A stretch of 64,000 nt of DNA from Bremia lactucae (taxonomy: Eukaryota; Oomycota; Peronosporomycetes; Peronosporales; Peronosporaceae): NCBI RefSeq assembly GCF_004359215.1, contig NC_090619.1, positions 3,913,956 to 3,977,955 on the forward strand, written 5' to 3'. The translations under genes and the position numbers were made by a program. Positions 42,107 through 52,680 of the stretch are shown piece by piece; the stretch's first letter is position 1, and the number at the start of each line of letters is the position of its first letter. The notes under the pieces are model-generated. The model had not been told where the DNA came from, did not search any database, and saw only the letters and a list, made by a program, of their open reading frames with translations.

Positions 42107-43095
42107 CCAGGACAGCTTCGTCTAGAAGTGACGATTAGTTTAACTCAACCATAGGTCGAATGACCACCATTTCAGATAAGTCACTAGCCTTTATGGCTCG
42201 ACCGCACTCATCAATAGACATTTCGTCTAGCTCTAAAAGATCACGTAACGAAGGGATTTCCGCAAGGCTAGTTTCTCCCTCAATGTAACCGTTACACCAT
42301 TTACAAGCGTGTGTAATTGTTCACTCGTATCACTTTGTGAGGGTTTACATGCTTCGTGTCCATCCTGTCTTGAAATAGAGACAATACGCCTCTTATAGGC
42401 CGGGACATTCACGACCCCAAATTTTTCAGCCTGTATTGGTTCTATATTAGGCATGGTGTCTAATTCGACATCCGACAAAGAGTTAGGCAACTCAACTTTC
42501 TTGTCCAGCGACCGCTTACGTGTCGCTTCACGTGCAATAGAGGAGTTTGACCGTAATACCCTGGCGAACTGCCAATAGTGTCAGTATTGACACTGAGTAT
42601 GGTGCCACCTCGGCCGACCACACTACGTGGACTTAGACGTGCCACTCTACGTATCTCAGGGATATTGCACCCTTGATGACTCGGCCTTAGGCCAACTATG
42701 CTTCCAGCATGCAGTGAATCGATATTAGAACAGTGTTACTCGACGAGTACGTGCCGTTCCACTTCCTTCTTTTGAGTCGGGCTCAGAATTATTGTTTTCA
42801 ACATTGGAGTTTATTATCTCAATCATTCCAATGTCTAAAACACTGACAGATTCAGTCCGTAATCCGCGCCAATAGCACGTTTGTTGCCTAGCAAAGGTGG
42901 GCTTATCAAAGCCCTTCAGAGTCGCTTGAGCGACTAACAAGGCAGGCTTGTACTCACGCCACGTTCCATTACGCACCGAACAAATTGGGGCTAGGACCTG
43001 TTTACTTTCACCTCCGAGATGTTCAACAAAGCCTAGGTCTTCTTCAGTAGGGAGCCCCCTAAGGTTCGTTTACCCTGTCGAGTCGCTATGAGCTG
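42107..43095 (-). pseudogene. B4' linker and gag remnant
   Basis: 42233-42490 and 42460-42645 match the B6 linker (SLSDVELDTMPNIEPIQAEK; LSPRSVVGRGGTILSVNTDT). 42725-42976 continues to the block SVLDIGMIEIINSNVENNNS and then crosses a deletion that removes the protease. Beyond 42981 only a short gag segment remains, with a jump from the post-knuckle region into the middle of gag at about 43060. Confidence 0.65.
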
Positions 43096-43326
43096 TGATC
43101 GGATCCCTGCTTCACCTATTTCCCCTTAATTAAAGACGCCCAACGTTGCCAAGGCAAACTTGCCTTACGTCAACGAGGTAATTGTCTCGTCTGCTGCGCT
43201 AGCTAGCGCAGTGACCATTCATGAGAGCCCATAGAGGTGCAGCAGCTTCTCATTTGGGTAAAACCCCAACATCTATCGTTCAGATATCATACACAATAGG
43301 TCGGACGCAGAAGATCCTGAGCCTAA

Positions 43327-43764
43327 AGCCCCACCGCGGCACGTGAAAGTGTCCAGTCGGTGTCACAATTTAGCCGTATTGAATCTGGCTATGCGACTGG
43401 TGGCATACTGCTTGTGCCACCTCCATCCGAATGGCCTCGCTCGGATGGAACTCGTGCGTCGCTCCTAGAGCGCGCTACTATAGACGCTAATAACTATTGT
43501 AGTGTCTACTCTTCGTGGGAGGTCCAAAAGTAATCACTTGGCCGTGTTTCCCCGATCACGGTCGTGTTGCGTTGAAATGAAACAACCGACCAATACGAAG
43601 CAGAATTCTTGCACCGCTTTCATCCACATAGCGATGTGGCAAAACAACGCTCGCAGCGAATCTACTTCGCTCGCTTGCGCGTGAGAGAAATGATGGGTGG
43701 TACTGTACCCCCTTTTTCTTCTCAGCACGCTACTCCTGCTAGTCCATTTGGAACAACGGAGTGA
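43327..43764 (+). other. Open antisense frames downstream of the E2 chromodomain
   Basis: Opposite to pol, just past the chromodomain, two plus-strand frames are open without a Met start: 43327-43533 (SVSQFSRIESGYATGGILLV, PPPSEWPRSD) and 43576-43764 (QYEAEFLHRFHPHSDVAKQR, SQRIYFARLRVREMMGGTVP). The second resembles the LHERYL...SQYLTRLRDQARGASV block of the family B antisense protein in spacing and charge. This may be the family E counterpart, or chance. The region 43096-43326 shows nothing recognisable. Confidence 0.35.
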
Positions 43765-43925
43765 CAACTGGTGCTCCTTTTCATAGGCAGACACCACGCC
43801 CGGTACGTCGACGCGCAGAGCGTCGACCGGTTCCGAGTCGAAATCTTCGGGTATCCTCTCCACTGGACGACGATCTGAGGCTTATGCTTCATGGAGCGGT
43901 GGGCAAGCAATCTTTCAACAAGGAA
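43700..43925 (-). pseudogene. E2 chromodomain
   Basis: The minus strand reads HKPQIVVQWRGYP (43722-43910) and, in a second frame, EDFDSEPVDALRVDVPGVVS AYEKEH (43534-43863), together a chromodomain with the W-R-G-Y-P core and the typical C-terminal helix. One frameshift lies at about 43850. The spacer to integrase (43926-44300) is degenerate. Confidence 0.65.
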
Positions 43926-44300
43926 GCGTCAGTTCCCAGCAGCATCCACTGATGCAGGCGGCGCCCGATAAGAGTGGCAATACACCCACCTACTCGCGGC
44001 AGCCTATCCTGCGTCCGTTCAGGCGCGGAATGCTGCTTAAAGACGCCCGACTCACGGTCCGCGTCACCATCGGTCTGCTTAGACGAATGGGGTTATGTGA
44101 TTTCTTCTGGATCAACATACCGTTTCAGACGACCCACGTAAAAGATGGGTCGTCTTCATATACGGCGGGAGTGTGAGCCTATAATTAAAGTTTTTAACCT
44201 AAACGGCCCGATGAAACGCGGCAATAATTATCGTAGTAGCTCCAGGTAGTATAGAAATTGCAATTTTAGGTAGCGGTACTAAATAGTACTTTTCCCCCAC

Positions 44301-45370
44301 TCTAAAGCGTTCATTGTTTTTCGACCACTTCGGTCAGCATATTCTTTTGCTTGTCCTGTGCGCTTGCCATCGCGTCACTACTTTCCGTGTGATTGCCACT
44401 CGCTCATCCACAAAGCGTTGAGTCTCGCTCACGCTTTTAGCATCAATCTCGCCTATAACACCGCCAAGAGGTCCGTAATAGTACGTAGTTGTCTGTAACG
44501 AAACATCGTTGTTGTTTAGAAGCACAGGCATATCTTGCTGTGACTACATACTGATTATGGCTAAACCGGCAGGGTCCCTAGGGCAAGTTTCCATCGTTGG
44601 CATGATTCACTCACAGGTCATCGTCGTGTTGACGAAACCATGTTCCTCTTTCGCACCGAGCGTAGTGACGGTACTCCCCCACTTTAGACTCGGGCTGCGC
44701 CCTAACGAGACTGGCGTCCAAGGATGGCGCAGTCCGTTTATATAAAAAAATGGTGTCTTACACATACTGGCGTTGACACTGTTATTCATAGCGAACTCTA
44801 CAAAGGGCAATTGTTTGCTCCTTTCTTTAGGAGCCGCTATCGTGCGTAATTTATCCGCCACGACCCGATTGGCTCGTTACGTTTGGCCATCGGTCTGAAG
44901 ATGATCTGCGGTCGACATGTGGAGCTTGCTACCTAGCAGCTCACCAAAACCCTGACGTTGACCGTAGATCCCGGATCGATACGATGGACTCGGGCATCCC
45001 GTGTAGTTGGGATAAATGATCCAGGAACAAGAGAGCTGCTTTCTTGTCTGTGATCGATGTTTTACATGGTGCTAAATGCACTATATTGCTCAGTGTCTGC
45101 AAAGACGAGGAACACCGTCCGACCCAATATATTGGAACTGGTGGCGGCTTCAGTGGCGCACTGTTGGACGGTACAGGCTTAATGCGCTGACACTGTTCGC
45201 AAGAGTGAATATAGTTGGCCACCCAATTATATAGGTGTGGCCACCACAATTCCTCTGGCACTCGTAATAATGTCTTTTCACGGCCCAGATGTCCATTAGA
45301 TGGTGCATCATGGAGCTGGTGAAGGATCATCAGCTTGAGATCTGTGTCATGAGGCACATATATTCTCAAG
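44301..45370 (-). pseudogene. E2 integrase
   Basis: The N-terminal zinc domain at 45150-45369 is well kept: LHQLHDAPSNGHLGREKTLL, WWPHLYNW, C-E-Q-C-Q-R-I-K. A deletion at about 45115-45125 then removes the first catalytic aspartate, and the frame resumes at LSNIVHLAPCKTSITDKKAA. The second aspartate is near 44985 (S-I-R-D-L-R-S-T, altered). 44607-44861 carries KQLPFVEFAMNNSVNAS, and 44334-44531 carries the tail frames. It is inactive. Confidence 0.75.
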
Positions 45371-46230
45371 GAACCACAAGGTGACAGCTGATGCCATAAC
45401 AGGCCAAGGCATCACAAGGTGACAGCTGATGCCATAACAAGCCATCGCTGAAGCTAAAGCGATTTAGCTTAGCTCTCAGGTGCGGCGTAAGGGTCACCTT
45501 TCGCCCACCAAAGTGATCCAACAACAGGCGACAATGTTCGTCCTGACTGTAACTCTCTTGTTTTTTAGAGGCTAACGAGCTCTTTACGTGGTGAGCCTTA
45601 ATGGCTGCCAATGCTGACGGATGAAATTGTTCTTTAGCGTTAGACACACTTTCCTGGTGTCTTTCCTCAAAGTCTGGTCTGCGCGATAAAGCGTCAGCCA
45701 AGACATTCGACTTACACGGCTTGTATTCAACTTTGAAATTAAATTTAAAGAAGTATGTAAGCCAACTTGCCATTCTTGGCGATAAGTGCGGTGAGTATAT
45801 TGCAGTCCGGAATAATGCCTGATCCGTATAAAACCAAATGGTTCGGTGCCCAATTGGTGCACTCGAAACTTAGCAAGAGCATACTTGTTTGCAAGTAGCT
45901 CCTTGTCATGCACAGGGTAATTCAGTTCTGCGGCTTCCAAAAGCCGGAACTGGTAAGAAATGACACGGTCAACGCCGTCGTCGTCATTTTGCATGATCGC
46001 GCTGCCGATTGCAAAATCGCTTGCGTCGCAGACGACGTTATAGGGCTTATCCGCGTCTGGCAATGCTAAGACCAGTGCCTCTACAATAGATTACTTCACT
46101 GATGTGAACGCATCATCTTGTTCTTTATAACCAAACCCATTCTGCGTCCTTTTGAAGAAGGTCAGAAAATGGTTTAGTTTGCTCAGCATAATTCTGACTG
46201 TACTTATGCAAGTAATTAGCGAGACCTAGG
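45371..46230 (-). pseudogene. E2 RNase H and RT end
   Basis: 45584-46063 (minus) encodes the RNase H start: V-V-C-D-A-S-D-F-A-I-G-S (catalytic Asp), NYPVHDKELLANKYALAKFR (Glu). After a frameshift, 45366-45773 has FKFNFKVEYKPCKSNVLADA and LSRRPDF, the RNase H end, followed by the pre-integrase region. A 38-bp tandem duplication lies at 45375-45439. Thumb/connection remains lie at 46080-46230. Confidence 0.75.
45375..45439. repeat. 38-bp tandem duplication in the E2 pol
   Basis: CACAAGGTGACAGCTGATGC occurs at 45375 and again at 45413, with the following bases also shared. It shifts the pol frame and is local to this copy. Confidence 0.8.
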
Positions 46231-46488
46231 ATGGGTAAAATACCCTTTTATCTATTTTAAAATAGTTAGTTACTTAAATCCCATTTATTATGGGTAATAA
46301 ATGTGGTCGCCGCCAGATATAAATCTGGCGGCCAAACTCTTTTTTTAATTAGCTAGGGTAAGGTTTTTAGATTTAAATAATTAAATAAAGTTCAGTTCCC
46401 CTTTTGGTCTTAAAGCGTTAAGTGCCTTCTTAAGGCTTGCGCATTGATCTGTAAGAGATAGAAGCCTTTCTAAGGTATATCCTCTTGG
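46231..46488 (+). repeat. B8: family B LTR, left part (interrupted)
   Basis: It is a family B LTR in sense orientation lacking its first 55 or so bases, running from GGGTAAAATACCC through the GGTCGCCGCCAGATATAAATC palindrome region to CCTCTTGG, where the A4 element enters. It continues at 47729-47908. Confidence 0.85.
46484..46488. repeat. A4 target-site duplication, left copy
   Basis: CTTGG immediately left of the A4 LTR, repeated at 47729-47733. Confidence 0.85.
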
Positions 46489-46946
46489 TGTAACGGGGCA
46501 CTACGACTTGTACTGCTTCAGTAAAAGTCCACTTCGCACTGCTTCAGTTGCGAGTGGTGCCCTACGTTATTTCACGTTCACTAGTACGTGCAGAGGAAGA
46601 CTTCTTTTTAAGGTAACTAGCTTAAAGAGGGTAAAATGAAAAACTGTATTACATATAATTAAGTTTCTCTTGTTCTATCTTTGTAAATGCTAACTTAATT
46701 ATAATCTAAAACTAAACATGTCATTGAATTCTTATCTCTATCTTATCTGGAACTCTCTCTTTGATTACTCCTACAGCTGATTAATCTGCGGAATAAATAG
46801 ATATAATGGTCTATACCTATTTATGGATAAGAATTCTGAATATTACTATATAAAGTAATATCCTCCAAATATTATCTACCTTTTAGATAATATATTAATT
46901 AACAACCTTTAAGTGTTAATTTCATGTAACGATACACCCCGTTACA
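46489..46946 (-). repeat. A4 3' LTR
   Basis: The 458-bp LTR has perfect inverted ends TGTAACGGGG and CCCCGTTACA, and is collinear with 371-820. Confidence 0.9.
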
Positions 46947-47091
46947 TCACCCCTCCCTTAAACGACAATCACTCTGAATGTCATTAGATGGAGTGGTCGC
47001 TAAATGACCACTTAATTTTTAAAATGTTTTTGATTGGTCAGATCCATCATTTTAAATTCCATCGCATGAAGGAACAATTCATGCGGGGTGA

Positions 47092-47660
47092 NNNNNNNNN
47101 NNNNNNNNNNNNNNNNNNNNNNNNNNNNNNNNNNNNNNNNNNNNNNNNNNNNNNNNNNNNNNNNNNNNNNNNNNNNNNNNNNNNNNNNNNNNNNNNNNNN
47201 NNNNNNNNNNNNNNNNNNNNNNNNNNNNNNNNNNNNNNNNNNNNNNNNNNNNNNNNNNNNNNNNNNNNNNNNNNNNNNNNNNNNNNNNNNNNNNNNNNNN
47301 NNNNNNNNNNNNNNNNNNNNNNNNNNNNNNNNNNNNNNNNNNNNNNNNNNNNNNNNNNNNNNNNNNNNNNNNNNNNNNNNNNNNNNNNNNNNNNNNNNNN
47401 NNNNNNNNNNNNNNNNNNNNNNNNNNNNNNNNNNNNNNNNNNNNNNNNNNNNNNNNNNNNNNNNNNNNNNNNNNNNNNNNNNNNNNNNNNNNNNNNNNNN
47501 NNNNNNNNNNNNNNNNNNNNNNNNNNNNNNNNNNNNNNNNNNNNNNNNNNNNNNNNNNNNNNNNNNNNNNNNNNNNNNNNNNNNNNNNNNNNNNNNNNNN
47601 NNNNNNNNNNNNNNNNNNNNNNNNNNNNNNNNNNNNNNNNNNNNNNNNNNNNNNNNNNNN
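47092..47660. other. Assembly gap (569 N)
   Basis: A run of N hides most of A4, including nearly all of its 5' LTR. Any open frame across it is meaningless. Confidence 1.
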
Positions 47661-47728
47661 ACTTTTAGATAATATATTAATTAACAACCTTTAAGTGTTA
47701 ATTTCATGTAACGATACACCCCGTTACA
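47661..47728 (-). repeat. A4 5' LTR, visible end
   Basis: The last 68 plus-strand bases of an A LTR, identical to the corresponding end of 46489-46946 where compared. Confidence 0.85.
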
Positions 47729-47908
47729 CTTGGGCACTAGTTGCCACTTGGTTCTACGAACCCCTGAATCCCTTGAACTAGGATTCCTTAAGCTTTAATA
47801 GCTTGTACGACTCCCTGAGCTGTTAAACCCATTAGTTCAATAGAACTAAGTGACTCTCTGAGTCTGAAAGTCTTCCTCTGACTTTGAGAGCGAGGTAGCT
47901 CCGCTACA
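47729..47908 (+). repeat. B8: family B LTR, right part
   Basis: It continues the LTR broken at 46488 after the repeated CTTGG and ends GGTAGCTCCGCTACA, the sense 3' end of a family B LTR. With no pol attached on either side it behaves as a 5'-clipped solo LTR. Confidence 0.85.
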
Positions 47909-48041
47909 TTTCTTTTTATGGTTAAGATTTCTGAATATTACTATGTAAAGTAATATTCTCCATATATTCTCTACCTTTTAGATAATAGATTAAACAAAAA
48001 CCTTTAAGTGTTAATTTCATGTAACGAAACACCCCGTTACA
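47909..48041 (-). repeat. Family A LTR fragment
   Basis: The terminal 133 bases of an A LTR, ending CACCCCGTTACA at 48041, with the ATATTACTATGTAAAGTAAT block. It is the outermost layer of the nest and borders host sequence. Confidence 0.8.
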
Positions 48042-48581
48042 ATAAGTACATATGACAATGCAAAAAAATATTTTTCAGAACCTCAAATTGTCAGACATTA
48101 AAGAAATCTCCATTTTCTGCGATAAGTGACCAGAGCTGCCGCTGTTGGAAAGGCAATCGTAGTATGAATTCCTGAAGAGTAAGAAAACGTCCTCACACTT
48201 CAACGCCAACGCGCAAATATAAGATCTTATTTGGTCGATAGGAAATCGACGGCCGACGAATTTCTTAATCGATGAATAGTTTAATATTCGCTATTGAATG
48301 AAAAATGATGTTCTTCTACCCAGCACACAGACTGTGCGTTAAAATGCAGCATGAGCTCACCATTTATTAAAAGTTTTCAAATAGGATACAGAAAATCAAT
48401 GTATACAGGTGTATTAATGATCTGTCACTTCTACATCGATTGTATAGTACTTGAAGGCGAATGTAGCACTCATGCCCCTGCTACTTCAGCGATTGCGAGC
48501 TTTTGCCTGAATCATAGCTAGTGTTAAGTAAATACTGTTTTCATGGCGAATGTCAAGAAGTAATTTAAAGAAGAGCATCTA
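48042..48581. other. Host intergenic / 3' flank of the BART gene
   Basis: AT-rich unique sequence without transposon similarity that I can see. On the minus strand an AATAAA lies at 48368-48363, about 215 bases after the stop codon of the gene, and could serve as a polyadenylation signal. No other gene is supported. Confidence 0.4.
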
Positions 48582-49290
48582 TCATGTGAGATGAGTCTTC
48601 GTTTCAAACTCTTGCGTAAGCTCGTCAAGAGTCAAGTCGGGATTGGCCTGGAAAAAGTCCAGAAATGCCTGGGCACCAGCGGCTTTCGGAGCGTATGAGG
48701 CTCCTTTTTCTTCAGCTTCAAGTACAAGAACCTCGGCCTCATACTGTAGTTCCTTCTTATCGTAGTATTCAGGGTCGGCAACGCGCTTCATGAGGTTGAG
48801 GAATTGCTCGTATTCGCAGCAGGCTAGCAATATTTGCACGAAAAAGCTCAGTCGCGAATGCCGCTGACGCTCTTCAGCTAACGCGATTTCCTTTACACAG
48901 CGATTATTGTATTGGTCCAGGGTAAAGCCCCGCTTTGAAAGAAACTCCTCGATATTGGCGTTCGCCATCTCGATAAAAGCCTCATGCAGCTCCTTCCATG
49001 TCCTACGTGCAGTGTTAACACAACTTCAGTCTCAATTAAGTACAAAAATTAGCAAGAGGCAGTACTAACGATTCCACTTTGTCCAGGTCGGCAGCAGATG
49101 GCCCTCCTTTCGTCAAAAGGATGGAGAAATGATTCACGTGGAGTCCGCAGAATTTATTGATAGCCTCCTGAAATTCCTCACCCCCCACATATGCGGCCAC
49201 CCACTCAAGCACGTCATCGTCTGGCTCCATGTCTTTGACAAGTGGCGTCTCGTAGCGCAGAAGCAGGTCGATAGCGTCGAAGTTTGACAT
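48582..49290 (-). CDS. BART-domain protein (ARL2BP / CFAP36-like), two exons
   Basis: This is the only host gene I see. Exon 1 is 49290-49070, exon 2 is 49002-48582; the 67-base intron (49069-49003) starts GTTAGT and ends GTAG. Joining keeps frame across a phase-2 boundary (642 bases, 213 residues). The start is MSNFDAIDLLLRY, and no longer ATG-opened frame is seen upstream. Residues about 25-150 fit the BART fold: VLEWVAAYVGGEEFQEAINKF, then TWKELHEAFIEMANANIEEF and a final helix FFVQILLACCEYEQFLNLMK. BART proteins bind the GTP form of ARL2/ARL3 GTPases and act in cilium- and mitochondrion-linked trafficking. In oomycetes a role in flagellate zoospores is plausible but inferred. The acidic C-terminus ends DELTQEFETKTHLT. 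No stop or frameshift: it looks functional. Confidence 0.85.
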
Positions 49291-49836
49291 CGCTCTAGAG
49301 GGCGACTTGGCAAGTGGTTAATTCAGGTTGTGTTTTTTTTTGGACATATGCTATTTCTTTGTACAGCGAGTCTACGACAACAGCTTAGGAGCTATGCTAT
49401 TATGTAGGCTTAAAAGCAAACTCAATGTAGAATTGCACTATAACCGGCGACGCCGCATCCCGAATATTTATTAGCTAATTTGCTCTCTACATATTTATAT
49501 ATACATATATACTTTACAACGCAAATTTACGGCAGCGTTACTTTGTTATCTGCAATTTGATACACAAAGAAGTCTTTTTTACCGGAAAAAAAACATTATA
49601 AGGCAACTCAGTACGTATGAAGCGCACAGTACTGTTTAAGCGATTTTGGTCAGAATTCAAACAGTATGAGCAAATTGAAGTATGTCATGATTTGTTAAAA
49701 TTCCGTGTAGCGGTGACTGGCCGGTTGCACGACAAGAACTTAAAAAGGGAGTAATGCCATGATTTCACACAAAAACTGCCTCGAGCAATATTTTCTCTTG
49801 TAGGTAAACACTTTGTTGCCAACAATAAAGACTGAT
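49291..49836. other. Host upstream region of the BART gene
   Basis: AT-rich unique sequence with a TATATATACATATATA-like run near 49495-49515. I see no clear oomycete initiator element and no second gene. The B6 LTR begins at 49837, about 550 bases upstream of the ATG. Confidence 0.4.
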
Positions 49837-50306
49837 TATAGCGAAGCTACCTCGCTCGTAAAGTCAGAGGAAGACTTATAGACTCAAAGAATCTGTTAGT
49901 TCTATAGAACTAATGAGTTTATCAACTCAGGGAGTCGTACAAGCTATTAAAGCATAATGAGTCCTAGTTCAAGAGATTCAAATATTTGTAGAACTAAGTG
50001 GCAACTAGTGCCCAAGAGTATATACCTTAGAAAGGCTTCCGTCTCTTACAGATCAATGCGCAAGCCTTAGGAAGGCACTTAACGCTTTAAGATCAAAAAA
50101 GGAACTGCACTTTATTTAATTAGTTAATCTAAAAAATTACCCTAGCTAATTTAAAATTGATTTCGGCCGCCAGATTAATATCTGGCGGCAACCACCCACA
50201 ATAAATGGGATTTTAGTAACTGTTTTAGAATAGGATAAAAGGGTATATATTCATAAGGTAAATGTACCACAACAACGGTTCTCGAATCGATGTGTGCCCC
50301 ATTACA
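49837..50306 (-). repeat. B6 3' LTR
   Basis: It starts TATAGCGAAG (TG changed to TA) and ends CCCCATTACA, and is followed by the polypurine-tract complement CCCTCCCCCATCAG (50307-50320). It differs visibly from the 5' LTR, consistent with an old or recombined element. Confidence 0.85.
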
Positions 50307-50415
50307 CCCTCCCCCATCAGACTGTTGACCCCGAGTGACAACATTCGCTTCATTTTCTCTTTAAGGTTGGAGCCCAAACAGCTAACCGTTCGTTGTGTTT
50401 TTCCTTCTTTGTGTC

Positions 50416-51730
50416 ATGACAATCAAGCGTTATCCACAGACTCTTAGCACCTCCTCGACGAAGAGGGAATGGTGGACTTTGAAAGTCACTCTCTATAAGA
50501 TGAGGAGGAGAAAGAGCGTCGCTCTTACACGCCTTCTCCTCCGGATGAACTTCGGCGGGCCCCGAATTCGTTCCCAAAACGTGGTGCCGCTAATGTCTTA
50601 ACTGCATTGAGCAGGACACAGGACCTTGATTCCAACATCAATACGAATCCGCTCGCAGAAGAGCAAGGTCGGGCAATCCTCATAGAGGAACAAGCTCGTC
50701 GTCGAGCCGCAGAAATAACGAAAGCTAAAGCTCACAGTGAATACCGATTCACTCCACTTATTGTGGAAGAGCGTCACGGGTCACTACTTGGCCATCTGGA
50801 TCTCCGGTTCCACGGCGAGGACGCCGAAGGAGATCGCTGCTCACGACGCTCTTCATGAGCGCTACCTTACGCCAAAGGTAGTGACGCGAGGTCAGTATCT
50901 GACGCGTTACGTGGTCAAGCCCGTGAAGCTTCGGTGACCTCAATGAGGGAGATTTTGATTGTTTTGTTTTTTTAAACGAAACAAGAAGTGAAAATGAAGT
51001 CTCATTTGAGAACTCGGTCCACCGGGGCCGCCGCCTCCGCAACATTTGAGAGTCTGCCGATGTCGCTGATGTATGCTCGGAACGGAAGCTTCGCTTCGAT
51101 TTTGTCAAGCTTAAGACCAAAAGCTAGTTACGCTCAGCATTTATGCCACAGAACTAAGAAAGGTCTAGCCAATATTTAAGTGCTTCGATTGACAGTGCAA
51201 CAATGGATCAAAGCCGCACTGAGGCTATATATTCACTTAATCCCACTTTAGTGGTGGGAAACGTCGTTTGACGCGAGTTGACCCAAGCGCTTGGTGCTCA
51301 AAAGCGTCAACGGCGTACGGGCAATCTTGCCGAAGATGTACTTCAAACCCCCAAGAGTTTTTTAGAAGAGGGTACCCCAGCCACTTCACCAGATACTGGT
51401 ATTGACCCTTACGACGACGTCGCATTAAAGTTTCTCCACGTAAAAGTGAAGGTTCCCCGCGCATTAAGCAGCGCGGGAGGGGGCCGAAATCTCGACCGAA
51501 GCATTGATGCTTTAAAGCACGAGATGCAACTTCTCCGTGAGAGTTTTGCTCGGGTTGAGAGCTCTTTCGAGGCGTTTCTGAACCATCTTTCGATTCTAAA
51601 GCATTAGCAACGTCGTTTAGAGGGCCAGGTGGACATCCTGGTGAGGATGCAGCAATCTGCGGCACGATCGCCTGTCTCGGCGAAGCGACTTTAAGTCCAT
51701 GTGGGAAGTGTCCCGATATGGCTTAAGCAA
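50416..51730 (+). pseudogene. B6 antisense ORF
   Basis: The ATG is at 50416 (MTIKRYPQTLST), then a one-base deletion. Blocks in shifted frames are RRAPNSFPKRGAANVLTALS (about 50548-50607), EEQGRAILIEEQARRRAAEI (50658-50718), SEYRFTPLIVEER, TPKEIAAHDALHERYLTPKV (about 50821-50880) and the coiled coil near 51500-51600 (DALKHEMQLLRESFARVESS). There are more frameshifts than in B5, but the protein blocks agree with B3. Confidence 0.55.
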
Positions 51731-51823
51731 GCCAACGTAGAACACTGGGTGTGTACGCAGCTTGCTAGGAAGGTTTAGCGTATAAGCTAGGCCCTTCTTG
51801 GCCACGACCGTAAATTGAACCAC
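51237..51823 (-). pseudogene. B6 integrase tail linker and chromodomain
   Basis: 51617-51823 (minus) has FTVVAKKGLAYTLNLPSKLR and FYVGLLKPYRD. 51237-51665 has the Pro/Ser-rich linker and a chromodomain RRRKGQYQYLVKWLGYPLLK with NSW-GFEV (the usual SWE is SWG). The sequence between the integrase core and GPF is deleted at 51817. Confidence 0.75.
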
Positions 51824-52680
51824 GCAGTGGTATCGTTAATGGAACGCGTGGGTGGGTAAGACCGTTGACATAGAACGAAGTATAGCCTGTACAGGCATGA
51901 ACAGCGTTATTTAACGCAAACTCCACCACTAGGAGCATCGAGCTCCAGCTCTTTGGTGTCTGAGCGCACACGCTGCATAAAACGTCTTCAATGACGCGAT
52001 TGACTTGTTCAGTTTGGCCATCGGTCTGCGGATGGTCCACGGTGGACATGTCCAATCTGGTGCCAAGCACTTGGAAAATCGATTTCCAGACTTCCAACGG
52101 GGTCCCGATCAGAGACGATCGCCGCTGGAAACACGCGATCAATGAACATCTTTGCTGTACCTTCACCATCAATGGTATCCGGAACAGCCGCTTAGTGAGC
52201 CATTTTACTCTAATCGGTCAAGAAAGACCACTATACCAGAGTTACCGGCCGAATCTGTCGGTAGACCGAAATCAAAATCAATTCTGGACTCCTAAAACCT
52301 ATGGGGACGAGAAGACTCGCCAGTGGCGCAGCAGCATGATCCGAGGGTTTAACCCGTTGGTAATTTCGCATGTGCGAACATATGTGCTGACCCATTTATA
52401 ATTTGGGCCACCAATAAATCTGGCTTACAGAGCCGTAAGTATTTTCTCTACCGCAATGACCACCAAGGCCAGTATCGTGTGCCTCACAGAGGATTCGGTA
52501 CTTCAAATCCTATCATGAGGAACGACTCGCGCGGAGAATCCACAGCGTCTGTGCAAAAAAGCAACAGGTCGTTATCGATAGAAATCGATGTAACCTTGCA
52601 CGCAAACGTGCCGACAATTTAAAACCCGATTCGGAGTTCTTTAGAGCTCGTAGCAGAGCTACACACTGTTCATCCTTGGC
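51824..52680 (-). pseudogene. B6 integrase
   Basis: 51765-52172 (minus) keeps the second half of the core (FQVLGTRLDMSTVDHPQTDG, QTEQVNRVIEDVLCSVC with the Glu) and FALNNAVHACTGYTSFYVNG. The zinc region at 52400-52620 is frameshifted, and the first catalytic motif near 52275-52295 reads L-I-L-I-S-V-type remains with the Asp uncertain. A deletion near 52100 removes the H-G-L-P-V segment. Confidence 0.7.

Larger units (their letters stand above)
37880..43095 (-). mobile_element. B4': family B element, minus strand, 5' end rearranged
   Basis: Family B sequence runs from a 53-bp LTR fragment (37880-37932) through the antisense ORF, chromodomain, integrase, RNase H, RT and linker to a short gag remnant. 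The protease is deleted (the linker joins the post-gag spacer near 42910). The gag remnant (42981-43095) has an internal deletion and then meets E2. It is the second arm of the large inverted repeat. Confidence 0.85.
43096..46230 (-). mobile_element. E2: partial family E chromovirus
   Basis: From right to left on the minus strand: the RT end (46080-46230, ANYLHKYSQNYAEQ-like), RNase H, integrase, integrase tail, chromodomain and 3' region. No LTR of its own is recognisable; it is bounded by B4' on the left and a B LTR on the right. Family E differs from B and D in integrase and chromodomain sequence. Confidence 0.75.
46489..47728 (-). mobile_element. A4: family A element with internal assembly gap
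   Basis: A full LTR (46489-46946) lies on the left and the end of a second LTR (47661-47728, CCCCGTTACA) on the right, flanked by the perfect 5-bp duplication CTTGG. 46947-46957 reads TCACCCCTCCC, the complement of a polypurine tract, so the element is minus and the left LTR is its 3' LTR. Only 145 bases of internal sequence (46947-47091) are present before the gap, and they show no coding motif. The true element is probably much longer than drawn. Confidence 0.8.

Noticed and set aside
43952..44176. 74-codon plus-strand frame
   Set aside because: It lies opposite the degenerate E2 integrase tail, with no homologue at the same place in other families.
47079..47687. Long open frames across 47092-47660
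   Set aside because: They consist of N and have no meaning.
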